Shown piece after piece: positions 1 through 5,515 of a DNA stretch of 5,515 bases. Under the pieces are notes generated by a model. It was not told the origin of the DNA, did no database searches, and was given only the letters and a program-made list of their open reading frames with translations. The stretch covers positions 1 to 5,515 of the forward strand of contig CAITYI010000080.1 of assembly GCA_903896585.1 (NCBI GenBank), written 5' to 3'. Source of the DNA: an uncultured bacterium. Lineage in GTDB: Bacteria; Actinomycetota; Actinomycetes; S36-B12. Within the stretch, counting starts at the first letter, position 1; each line of letters begins with the position of its first letter. Both the position numbers and the translations under genes were made by a program.

Positions 1-1530
1 CAGCGTGGCATTTTGGGTGAACAGCATGTTGTGGCAGTGATTGGCGATGGTGCCCTCACCGGAGGAATGGCATGGGAGGCCTTGAACAACATTGCGGCAT
101 CTTCGAGGCCGCTCGTAATTGTGGTAAACGACAATGCCCGTTCTTATTCACCAACAATTGGCGGACTTGCCCATCATCTGGCCTCTTTGCGGACAGCCCC
201 GAGTTACGAAAAAGTCATTGGTTGGGGCAAGCGAGTATTGAATCGAACACCGGTAATCGGGCCACCAATCTATGACGCCCTTCACGGCATGAAAAAGGGA
301 GTGAAGGATGTCGTTGCCCCTCAAGGAATGTTCGAAGATCTTGGTCTGAAATACATTGGGCCAATTGACGGACACAATGAAGCAGATCTTGAGTTTGCTC
401 TCAGCTTGGCTCGTGATTTCAATGGGCCGGTGATTGTGCATGCGATAACCCATAAGGGTCATGGGTACGCTCCCGCCGAAATGGACGAAGCAGATCGGTT
501 TCATGGAGTGGGAGTCATTGATCCGGATACTGGCAAGCCTCTCAGTTCGAGTGGTCCAACGTGGACCAGAGCCTTCTCCGATGAATTAGTTGCGATCGGA
601 CATGATCGCTCTGATGTTGTGGCAATAACGGCTGCGATGCTTGGCCCCACCGGACTTGATGCATTCGCAGAGCGTTTCCCAGATCGCATTTTTGATGTTG
701 GTATTGCCGAACAACATGCTGCAACAAGTGCCGCAGGTCTGGCCTTTGGAGGAATGCACCCGGTGGTGGCGCTCTATGCAACGTTCCTCAACCGGGCATT
801 TGATCAAGTTCTCATGGATTGCGCACTTCACCGGGCAGGAGTCACCTTTGTCCTCGATCGTGCGGGTGTCACAGGAGATGACGGCGCGAGTCACAATGGC
901 GTGTGGGACATGTCCATGCTCCAGGTGGTCCCCGAATTGGTCATCGCGGCACCGCGCGACGCTTCTACTCTTCGGCGGGCATTGCGCGAGTCAGTCGATA
1001 TTCCAGATGCTCCTTCGGTCATTCGTTTCAGTAAAGGGGCTCTCCCTGATCCGGTGCATGCGATCGCTGAAGACCGGGGGGTAGACATTTTGGCACTACA
1101 TGGCAATGCCGAAGTCTGCATTGTGGCAGTAGGCGCCTTTGCACGACTCGGACTCGATATCGCCGAAGGTGTTCGCGCCCAGGGCATCGGGGTGCAGGTA
1201 CTCGATCCCCGGTGGGTAAAACCAATTCCGACAGCCCTGCTTGACCGAGCCCAGGACTCCATCTTGGTGATCGTGCTGGAAGATGGCATCAGAGTCGGTG
1301 GGGTTGGTGCTGCCATTAGTCAAGGACTTCGGGATCGAAACAATGATGTCCCGGTAAGGAATTTTGGCACGCCATTAGCATTCCTTGACCATGCCAAGCG
1401 AGCTTCGATTCTCAACGCGGTCGGGCTTAATTCCCAGGACATTACCCGTTTCATTACCGAATGGATGGCTCAACGCAATGGCGCCCATTCCCTCAGTGGA
1501 GAACAGGCGCCAAGCGATTACTTGAAGTGA
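1..1530 (+). CDS. dxs: 1-deoxy-D-xylulose-5-phosphate synthase, C-terminal ~509 residues (5' end off window)
   Basis: DXS condenses pyruvate and glyceraldehyde 3-phosphate, using thiamine diphosphate and Mg2+ in the cytoplasm, to make DXP, the first intermediate of the MEP isoprenoid route and a precursor of thiamine and pyridoxal phosphate. The frame is open from base 1 (QRGILGEQ), so the TTG at 13 is not a credible start. In fragment numbering, the ThDP/Mg motif GDGALTGGMAWEALNN is at 15-30 (D16 matches E. coli D152) and NDN is at 43-45 (N45 matches N181). THKGHGYAPAE and DEADRFHGV close domain 1. The pyrimidine-binding domain carries FDVGIAEQHA, with catalytic E237 matching E. coli E370. 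The transketolase C-terminal domain covers roughly 370-500. These offsets imply about 133-136 missing N-terminal residues and a full length near 640, normal for the family. The second residue after NDN is Arg (Met183 in E. coli), which I associate with actinobacterial DXS. Downstream it faces the fadB-like gene tail to tail, 6 bases apart. The identification is very secure. Confidence 0.97.
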   Translation, partial: QRGILGEQHVVAVIGDGALTGGMAWEALNNIAASSRPLVIVVNDNARSYSPTIGGLAHHLASLRTAPSYEKVIGWGKRVLNRTPVIGPPIYDALHGMKKGVKDVVAPQGMFEDLGLKYIGPIDGHNEADLEFALSLARDFNGPVIVHAITHKGHGYAPAEMDEADRFHGVGVIDPDTGKPLSSSGPTWTRAFSDELVAIGHDRSDVVAITAAMLGPTGLDAFAERFPDRIFDVGIAEQHAATSAAGLAFGGMHPVVALYATFLNRAFDQVLMDCALHRAGVTFVLDRAGVTGDDGASHNGVWDMSMLQVVPELVIAAPRDASTLRRALRESVDIPDAPSVIRFSKGALPDPVHAIAEDRGVDILALHGNAEVCIVAVGAFARLGLDIAEGVRAQGIGVQVLDPRWVKPIPTALLDRAQDSILVIVLEDGIRVGGVGAAISQGLRDRNNDVPVRNFGTPLAFLDHAKRASILNAVGLNSQDITRFITEWMAQRNGAHSLSGEQAPSDYLK

Positions 1531-1532
1531 TC
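1516..1532. repeat. Quasi-palindrome across the dxs stop codon; weak hairpin, doubtful terminator
   Basis: GATTACT (1516-1522) and AGTGATC (1526-1532) can pair around a TGA loop as a 7-bp stem containing one G-U wobble when read as + strand RNA. The dxs stop codon is inside the right arm. It sits at the convergent junction where a terminator would be expected, but it is AT-rich and has no T-run after it, so it is at best a weak pause or transcript 3'-end structure. On the minus strand the wobble becomes an A-C mismatch. It may be chance. Confidence 0.25.
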
Positions 1533-1536
1533 CGAA

Positions 1537-3630
1537 TTAGGCTGGCACGCTGGCAATACCTCGGGGTAGGAATGGCGATTTAGAGATGCCCTCGCGATCT
1601 AGGTACGGGGTAATTCCACCCAACCAGAATGGCCATCCGGCTCCGAGAATCATGCACAGATCCAGATCCTGAGGCTCCGAAACCACGCCTTCAGCGAGCA
1701 TCAGGCGAGCCTCCTCCTCAACGGCGACCAGAGCGCGATGCAAAATTTGATCAGGGGTCATGGTGCTCGGTGCATTACCGAAGATTGCCGCAACGCGTGG
1801 ATCAAGGGTCTTATTGCCTTTGTCATCCCACAGCCACACCGCGGGAATACCCTGTTTCACGAGCTCGCCCATCTTGGCTGAAACGTGAAAGCGATCGGGG
1901 TAATGACCGTTCAACGTCTCCGCGACATGTTGGGCAACCGCAGGTCCCACCATTTGTACCAAAACAAATGGATCCATCGGGAGGCCCAATGCATGAACGG
2001 CTGCATCCGCATCAGCGAAACTGGCACCTTCGTCCACGCACGCGATGATCTCGCCCAGGAATCTGTTGAGCAGGCGATTCACCACAAACGCGGGGGCGTC
2101 TGCGACCAGAACACATGATTTTTTGAGTCCTTTGCCAACGGCAAATGCTGTCGCGAGCGAGGGATCGTCAGTTTTATCGGCACGCGCAATTTCAAGCAGT
2201 GGCATAACGGCAACGGGATTGAAGAAATGGAAGCCCACTACCCGTTCCGGATGCTTAAGGTCCTTGGCCATCTCTGAAACTGACAGCGACGACGTATTGG
2301 TGGCCATGATGCATTCTGGGCTGACAACTGCCTCAACCTCCGCAAAGACTTTCTTCTTGACATCCATCTGTTCAAAAACAGCCTCAATCACGAAATCGGC
2401 GTCAGCGAATCCATCTTTCGAAGTCGAACCAGTGACGAGGGCCTTTAAGCGATTCGCTTTATCAGATGACACGCGACCCTTGGCAGCAAGTTTGTCGATT
2501 TCACCGTGGACATATGCGACGCCTTTATCCACGCGAACTTGATCCAGGTCAGTCATGACGACGGGAACCATGAGTTGACGAGCGAACAAAAGAGCAAGTT
2601 GACTTGCCATCAATCCAGCCCCGACGATTCCCACTTTGTTCACAGGGCGAGCCAGAGATTTATCCGGGACCCCTGTTGGTTTCTTTGCGCGCCGCTGAAC
2701 TAGATCGAATGAATAAAGTGATGCTCTTACTGGATCACTCATGACAAGTTCCGTGAGAGCTGCGTCTTCGGCGTCGAATCCTTCGGATCGCGAATTAGTT
2801 TTGGCGGCTGCAACAAGGTCGAGGGCCACGTACGGAGCGCGCGTTGCATTGTGAACTCGGGCATCCACCTGCGCTCGGTATCCTTGCACGATCGCATCCC
2901 AGGTGGTTCGGTCTATGTCGGGTCGCGGCACGGTTATGTCGCCTCGCACAACTTGAGCAGCCCAGAGAATTGACTGCTCGAGAAAGTCAGCAGGGGCGAA
3001 AACGACATCCATTACTCCAAGGCGTAACGCATCCTGTGGCTTCATCTGCCGATTTTGGCTCATGGAATTGGAGATGATCACTTCCAGTGCATTGTGAGGA
3101 CCGATCAAATTAGGCAGCAGCCATGCGCCGCCCCAGCCGGGAATGATTCCCAGGAATACTTCAGGTAAGGAAAGCGCGGCTGCATCGGCTGAAACGGTTC
3201 GGTAATTGCAGTGAAGTGCTAGTTCAAGTCCGCCACCCATGGCAGCACCGTTAACAAACGCGAATGTTGGAATCTTCATCTCGCCGAACCGGCGCATGAC
3301 ATCGTGGCCGAGCTTTCCAAAGGCGGCAATGATAGTGGGGTCGTTGACCATTCCAAGTGCGGAAAGATCGGCACCCACCGCGAAGATAAAAGGCTTTCCG
3401 GTGACCGCAATGGCGGCAACACCAGGCGTGCCCTCGATTTCGTCAAGCGCCGCGTTAATCGATGCCAAGCCCTGCGGACCGAATGTTGAGGGCCGAGTGT
3501 GATCTTTGCCGTTGTCCAGCGTGATCAGAGCCATGGTGCCGGCTCCCAGAGGCATATCCAAATACCTCACCCTCGCTTGGGTGACGATTTCATTGGGGTT
3601 GGCAAGTGCTTCGTGACTCACATTCGACAT
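1537..3630 (-). CDS. fadB: Bifunctional enoyl-CoA hydratase / 3-hydroxyacyl-CoA dehydrogenase (FadB/FadJ type)
   Basis: This beta-oxidation protein hydrates trans-2-enoyl-CoA and oxidises the resulting L-3-hydroxyacyl-CoA with NAD+. The N-terminal crotonase domain (about 20-230) has FAVGADL at 83-89 and GAAMGGGLELAL at 128-139, which form the oxyanion hole. E136 and E157 (LPEVFLGIIPGWGG) match the two catalytic glutamates of E. coli FadB (E119, E139). A linker leads to the Rossmann domain at about 331-511, with GAGLMASQLA at 337-346 and D361 ending beta-2. The dehydrogenase residues S447, H468, E480 and N518 reproduce the spacing of human HAD S137/H158/E170/N208. Two C-terminal 3HCDH repeats follow (about 513-600 and 625-690). 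At 697 residues it is slightly shorter than E. coli FadB (729) and looks complete. The ATG at 3630-3628 overlaps the thiolase stop by one base and has AAGGGAG nine bases upstream. The Rossmann loop has A342 and Q344 where many homologues have Gly. FadB versus FadJ cannot be settled here. Confidence 0.95.
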   Translation of the reverse strand: MSNVSHEALANPNEIVTQARVRYLDMPLGAGTMALITLDNGKDHTRPSTFGPQGLASINAALDEIEGTPGVAAIAVTGKPFIFAVGADLSALGMVNDPTIIAAFGKLGHDVMRRFGEMKIPTFAFVNGAAMGGGLELALHCNYRTVSADAAALSLPEVFLGIIPGWGGAWLLPNLIGPHNALEVIISNSMSQNRQMKPQDALRLGVMDVVFAPADFLEQSILWAAQVVRGDITVPRPDIDRTTWDAIVQGYRAQVDARVHNATRAPYVALDLVAAAKTNSRSEGFDAEDAALTELVMSDPVRASLYSFDLVQRRAKKPTGVPDKSLARPVNKVGIVGAGLMASQLALLFARQLMVPVVMTDLDQVRVDKGVAYVHGEIDKLAAKGRVSSDKANRLKALVTGSTSKDGFADADFVIEAVFEQMDVKKKVFAEVEAVVSPECIMATNTSSLSVSEMAKDLKHPERVVGFHFFNPVAVMPLLEIARADKTDDPSLATAFAVGKGLKKSCVLVADAPAFVVNRLLNRFLGEIIACVDEGASFADADAAVHALGLPMDPFVLVQMVGPAVAQHVAETLNGHYPDRFHVSAKMGELVKQGIPAVWLWDDKGNKTLDPRVAAIFGNAPSTMTPDQILHRALVAVEEEARLMLAEGVVSEPQDLDLCMILGAGWPFWLGGITPYLDREGISKSPFLPRGIASVPA

Positions 3631-4820
3631 TAGTTGCTACTCCCTTGAAGATTTTCCCAAATAATTGTGCCGCCCATGCCTAAACCAATACACATGGTGG
3701 TGATGCCGTATTTCGCACCTGGGTTGGTAACAAAGTCGCGAGCCAGATTCGCCATTAATCGAATGCCGCTGGAAGCGAGTGGATGTCCAACGGCAATTGC
3801 CCCACCCATGGGATTAACTCGCGGGTCATCGTCAGCGATTCCAAAATGATCAAGGAATGCAAGCACCTGAATGGCGAAAGCTTCATTAATCTCGAATAGT
3901 GAGATGTCTTCTATTGTCATTCCAGCTTTGATTAATGCCTTCTCGGTACTGGGTACCGGACCTACGCCCATGACCTCAGGGTCTACTCCAGCAAATGCGA
4001 AACTGACCATGCGCATTTTCTTGGTAAGCCCAAGTTGATCCGCCACTTTTTCATTAGCCAAAATTGCCGCGGTGGCGCCGTCAGAGAGTCCAGATGCGTT
4101 ACCCGCCGTGACTCGTCCATGAGGCCTGAAGGGCGTCTTGAGGGTGGCTAAACCCTCTAATGAGGTTCCTGGCCGAGGTGACTCATCTTCGGTAACCAAG
4201 ATGACACCCGCTTCACTTGAGCGAGCCGCCACGGGAACGAGGTCAGGTTGGATCAAGCCATTGGCGTAGGCCTTTGCTGTCTTCTCCTGCGAGGACAGGG
4301 CGAAGTGATCACAGCGTTCTTTGGAAAGATGCGGAAATCGGTCGTGCAGGTTCTCGGCTGTTTTGCCCATGAGCATTGCCTCTGGGTCAACAAGGCGCTC
4401 CGAGAGATACCGCGGATTTGGATCCACGCCTTCACCCATCGGGTGGTGGGTCATGTGTTCAACACCACCAGCGACCGCGAGGTCATAAGCGCCGGCCATG
4501 ATTGCACTGGACAAAGTTGTGACGGCGGTCATGGCACCGGCACACCACCGGTCAATGGAATACCCGGGTACTGACGTCGGGAGCCCAGAAAGCAAGGCGA
4601 CCGAGCGGCCAATATTCATCCCTTGATCCCCGGTCTGAGTCGCTGCCGCAATGGCGACATCGTCAATTTTTTCCGGTGGCAAATTGGGGTTTCGACGTAG
4701 CAGCTCTCTGATCACTTTGACCACTAGATCATCGGCTCTCGTCTCTGCGTAGAGACTTTTTGCTCGAGCAAAAGGGGTCCGAGCGCCATCAACAAAAACT
4801 ACATTTTCACGTTCAGCCAT
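3630..4820 (-). CDS. fadA: 3-ketoacyl-CoA thiolase (acetyl-CoA C-acyltransferase)
   Basis: The thiolase cleaves 3-ketoacyl-CoA with CoA to acetyl-CoA and a shortened acyl-CoA, the last beta-oxidation step. The 396 residues match the usual 390-400 of the family. Residues 1-20 hold the N-terminal VDGARTPFARA signature. The nucleophile is C93 in SIDRWCAGAM. GNASGLSDGA is at 240-249, NEAF at 312-315, the catalytic histidine H346 in GGAIAVGHPLASSG, and the proton-shuttling C377 in TTMCIGLGMGG. All catalytic elements are present. The ATG at 4820-4818 follows AGGAGG by five bases, which settles the start. The gene overlaps the FadB-like gene by one base, the usual partnership of FadA with the two-domain subunit, so a role in degradation is more likely than acetoacetyl-CoA synthesis. 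The active-site context R-W-C and the Asp before the Arg differ from the common N-R-F-C. Chain-length preference cannot be read from the sequence. Confidence 0.95.
   Translation of the reverse strand: MAERENVVFVDGARTPFARAKSLYAETRADDLVVKVIRELLRRNPNLPPEKIDDVAIAAATQTGDQGMNIGRSVALLSGLPTSVPGYSIDRWCAGAMTAVTTLSSAIMAGAYDLAVAGGVEHMTHHPMGEGVDPNPRYLSERLVDPEAMLMGKTAENLHDRFPHLSKERCDHFALSSQEKTAKAYANGLIQPDLVPVAARSSEAGVILVTEDESPRPGTSLEGLATLKTPFRPHGRVTAGNASGLSDGATAAILANEKVADQLGLTKKMRMVSFAFAGVDPEVMGVGPVPSTEKALIKAGMTIEDISLFEINEAFAIQVLAFLDHFGIADDDPRVNPMGGAIAVGHPLASSGIRLMANLARDFVTNPGAKYGITTMCIGLGMGGTIIWENLQGSSN
3640..3646 (-). promoter_or_regulatory. Shine-Dalgarno of the fadB-like gene, inside the thiolase 3' end
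   Basis: AAGGGAG on the minus strand lies nine bases before the ATG and within the last codons of the thiolase gene. Together with the TAATG junction (3632-3628) it fixes the start of the downstream gene. It suggests re-initiation by terminating ribosomes, so the two enzymes would be made in a linked ratio. Confidence 0.75.
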
Positions 4821-4823
4821 TGA

Positions 4824-4832
4824 TTCCTCCTC
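4824..4832 (-). promoter_or_regulatory. Strong Shine-Dalgarno of the thiolase gene
   Basis: GAGGAGGAA on the minus strand contains a perfect AGGAGG (4831-4826) five bases before the ATG at 4820. It confirms this start. The same bases form the right arm and part of the loop of a short hairpin (4824-4837), so access to them may depend on folding. Confidence 0.85.
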
Positions 4833-4837
4833 AGGAA
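4824..4837 (-). repeat. Short inverted repeat enclosing the thiolase Shine-Dalgarno
   Basis: The minus strand reads TTCCT-GAGG-AGGAA, two 5-bp perfect arms around a 4-base loop, with the AGGAGG ribosome site in the loop and right arm. Overlapping it, GGAACTTCC (4842-4834) can pair the same TTCC with an upstream GGAA, although the one-base spacer makes a real hairpin there unlikely. The repeats are directly visible. Whether they regulate translation is inference, since a 5-bp stem is marginal. Confidence 0.4.
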
Positions 4838-4843
4838 GTTCCT

Positions 4844-4872
4844 ATGTTACCCGCAGGTAACTTAGTAGTCGA
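4844..4872 (-). promoter_or_regulatory. Candidate sigma-70-type promoter for the thiolase-fadB pair
   Basis: On the minus strand TCGACT (4872-4867) matches the -35 consensus TTGACA at 4 of 6 positions, and TAACAT (4849-4844) keeps the key TA...T of the -10 box. The spacer is exactly 17 bases. A transcript would begin near 4840-4837 with a leader of about 20 bases before the ATG. The stretch lies between the RNase D stop and the thiolase start, where a promoter for the beta-oxidation pair is expected. Read-through from the RNase D gene is also possible. The assignment rests on consensus match only. Confidence 0.5.
4846..4861. promoter_or_regulatory. Perfect 6-4-6 inverted repeat in the thiolase promoter, candidate repressor operator
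   Basis: GTTACC-TGCG-GGTAAC (minus strand) has two perfect 6-bp arms around 4 bases. It occupies most of the 17-bp promoter spacer and overlaps the first four bases of the proposed -10 box, the usual position for a blocking repressor. No T-run follows it on either strand, so it does not resemble an intrinsic terminator of the RNase D gene. Fatty-acid degradation operons are commonly controlled by acyl-CoA-responsive TetR- or GntR-family repressors that bind such palindromes. No regulator gene is in the window, so the cognate protein is unknown. Confidence 0.5.
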
Positions 4873-4878
4873 GGGGAA

Positions 4879-5515
4879 TCAGCGAACAACTTCGTCCGAA
4901 GGTGGCTCGACTTCCTCTCGTGGTGCGGCATCTCTACCCGCCCACAAAATCGGAGACACGAGCTCGATCTGCCAATCGCGTGCCCCCGAGTCCCGTAGCC
5001 GGTTAACCAGGTCAGATTCGTGTGGCATCGGGGGTTCCCAGCAGACCCTTCGGATTAAATCCGGAAGCATCAAATTTTCGACCGGAATGAACAATTTCTC
5101 CGATAATTCAGCGAGATGAAATCGGGCATGTTCAAGTCTGGCGAAGGCCGCAGGGTTTTTTTCCATCCACGCCTTGGGTGGTGGTGGCGCATCACTTCGG
5201 GGCGGACCTCCGGGCAGTTCGGATTCGGGAAGCGCATGCGCTCGCTCAATGGCGGCCCACCAGGAGCGGTCGTACTTTTTAGCACCTCGCCCATTGAAGT
5301 CTTTGATGGCAAAAAGGGCAGCGATCGAGGTTGGATTGGAATGCGCTGCGGCAATAATTGCGCGATCGGGCAGAATTCGCCCCGGTGCAATGTCTCGGCG
5401 GCGGGCAATGTCATCGCGGGTAATCCACAGTTCCCGCACAATGGCTCGGTTTCGTGGCGTTCGGATTGAATGGACTCCTGATGTTCGGCGCCAAGCCTCT
5501 CCGGTGGGCTGGCGA
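4879..5515 (-). CDS. rnd: RNase D-family 3'-5' exonuclease, C-terminal 211 residues (5' end off window)
   Basis: RNase D trims the 3' ends of tRNA precursors and other small RNAs as a DEDD-family exonuclease. The catalytic DEDD domain is off the right edge; only the C-terminal half is visible. The frame stays open to the window end and reads AWRRTSGVHSIR at fragment residues 7-18, the conserved segment just before the HRDC domain. The GTG at 5439 is therefore internal, not the start. The HRDC nucleic-acid-binding domain spans about 22-100, including RRRDIAPGRILPD at 38-50. A proline-rich linker (PPRSDAPPPPKAW) follows, then a second helical segment of about 115-190 (ending ILWAG), as in the two-domain C-terminal arrangement I associate with actinobacterial homologues. 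The tail is acidic and ends DEVVR before TGA. Its stop lies 58 bases before the thiolase gene on the same strand. Identification is by the HRDC region alone, but RecQ and other HRDC proteins fit less well because of the AWRRTSG segment and C-terminal extension. Confidence 0.88.
   Translation of the reverse strand, partial: RQPTGEAWRRTSGVHSIRTPRNRAIVRELWITRDDIARRRDIAPGRILPDRAIIAAAHSNPTSIAALFAIKDFNGRGAKKYDRSWWAAIERAHALPESELPGGPPRSDAPPPPKAWMEKNPAAFARLEHARFHLAELSEKLFIPVENLMLPDLIRRVCWEPPMPHESDLVNRLRDSGARDWQIELVSPILWAGRDAAPREEVEPPSDEVVR

Noticed and set aside
1061..1070. GCGATCGC octamer resembling the cyanobacterial HIP1 repeat
   Set aside because: I noticed only one full octamer, and the protein signatures point to an actinobacterium rather than a cyanobacterium.
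891..1316. Antisense open frame of 141 codons opposite dxs
   Set aside because: It lies wholly within the well-conserved dxs coding frame, has a low-complexity Ser/Ala/Arg/Thr-rich composition typical of a shadow frame, and has no recognisable motif.
13..1530. TTG at 13 as the start of a 505-residue dxs product
   Set aside because: The frame is open to base 1 and the ThDP-binding motif begins only about ten codons later. The residue offset from E. coli DXS shows that about 135 N-terminal residues are missing at the window edge.
1541..1554. Direct repeat GCTGGCACGCTGGC near the fadB-like 3' end
   Set aside because: It is two copies of a five-base unit within codons for a Val/Ala/Pro-rich C-terminus, too short to distinguish from chance.
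2045..2542. Plus-strand open frame of 165 codons opposite the fadB-like gene
   Set aside because: It is rich in Ser, Ala and Thr, as expected from the complement of a coding gene, shows no domain and overlaps the conserved dehydrogenase domain completely.
4846..4861. GTTACC/GGTAAC repeat as an intrinsic terminator of the RNase D gene
   Set aside because: The stem is only 6 bp, half A-T pairs, and is followed by ATAGGAAC rather than a T-run. Its position within a plausible promoter fits an operator better.
4879..5439. A 186-residue stand-alone protein starting at the GTG at 5439
   Set aside because: The same frame continues upstream to the window end and encodes the conserved AWRRTSGVHSIR segment that precedes the HRDC domain in RNase D. 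The GTG is an internal valine codon.
5116..5469. Plus-strand open frame of 117 codons opposite the RNase D gene
   Set aside because: It covers the HRDC and linker coding region, has no convincing ribosome site assignment or family motif, and is best read as a shadow.

Overview
The window carries four protein-coding genes and almost no non-coding DNA. All four are recognisable housekeeping or central-metabolism genes. The best guess for the host is an actinobacterium of moderate GC content (a little over half G+C by eye). Three things point that way: the DXS NDNxRSYSPTIGGL signature, the FadB NAD-binding loop GAGLMASQLALLFA, and an RNase D with an extra C-terminal helical domain. I believe the order RNase D – thiolase – FadB-like protein next to dxs recurs in Actinobacteria, but that is from memory and was not searched. 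A free-living aquatic lineage is possible but cannot be shown from this sequence.

Layout. Bases 1-1530 (+) hold the C-terminal ~509 residues of 1-deoxy-D-xylulose-5-phosphate synthase (dxs, MEP isoprenoid pathway); roughly 135 N-terminal residues lie off the left edge. Only 6 bases later, convergent on the minus strand, ends a 697-residue FadB/FadJ-type protein (1537-3630) with enoyl-CoA hydratase and 3-hydroxyacyl-CoA dehydrogenase domains. Upstream of it, sharing one base through a TAATG stop-start junction, is a 396-residue thiolase (3630-4820). A 58-bp intergenic region (4821-4878) separates the thiolase from the C-terminal 211 residues of an RNase D-family 3'-5' exonuclease (4879-5515, minus), which runs off the right edge.

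Function. The thiolase and the two-domain protein together supply the last three steps of each fatty acid beta-oxidation cycle (hydration, NAD-linked oxidation, thiolytic cleavage) and are almost certainly co-translated. RNase D (RNA 3'-end trimming) and DXS have no direct biochemical tie to them.

Regulation. The only non-coding stretch of note is the 58-bp gap before the thiolase. It holds a reasonable sigma-70-like promoter (TCGACT-17 bp-TAACAT), a perfect 6-4-6 inverted repeat (GTTACC-TGCG-GGTAAC) lying across the promoter spacer and into the -10, and a strong Shine-Dalgarno sequence that can fold into a short hairpin. This looks like a repressor-controlled beta-oxidation promoter. I found no RNA genes, mobile elements, CRISPR arrays or evidence of an undescribed system.
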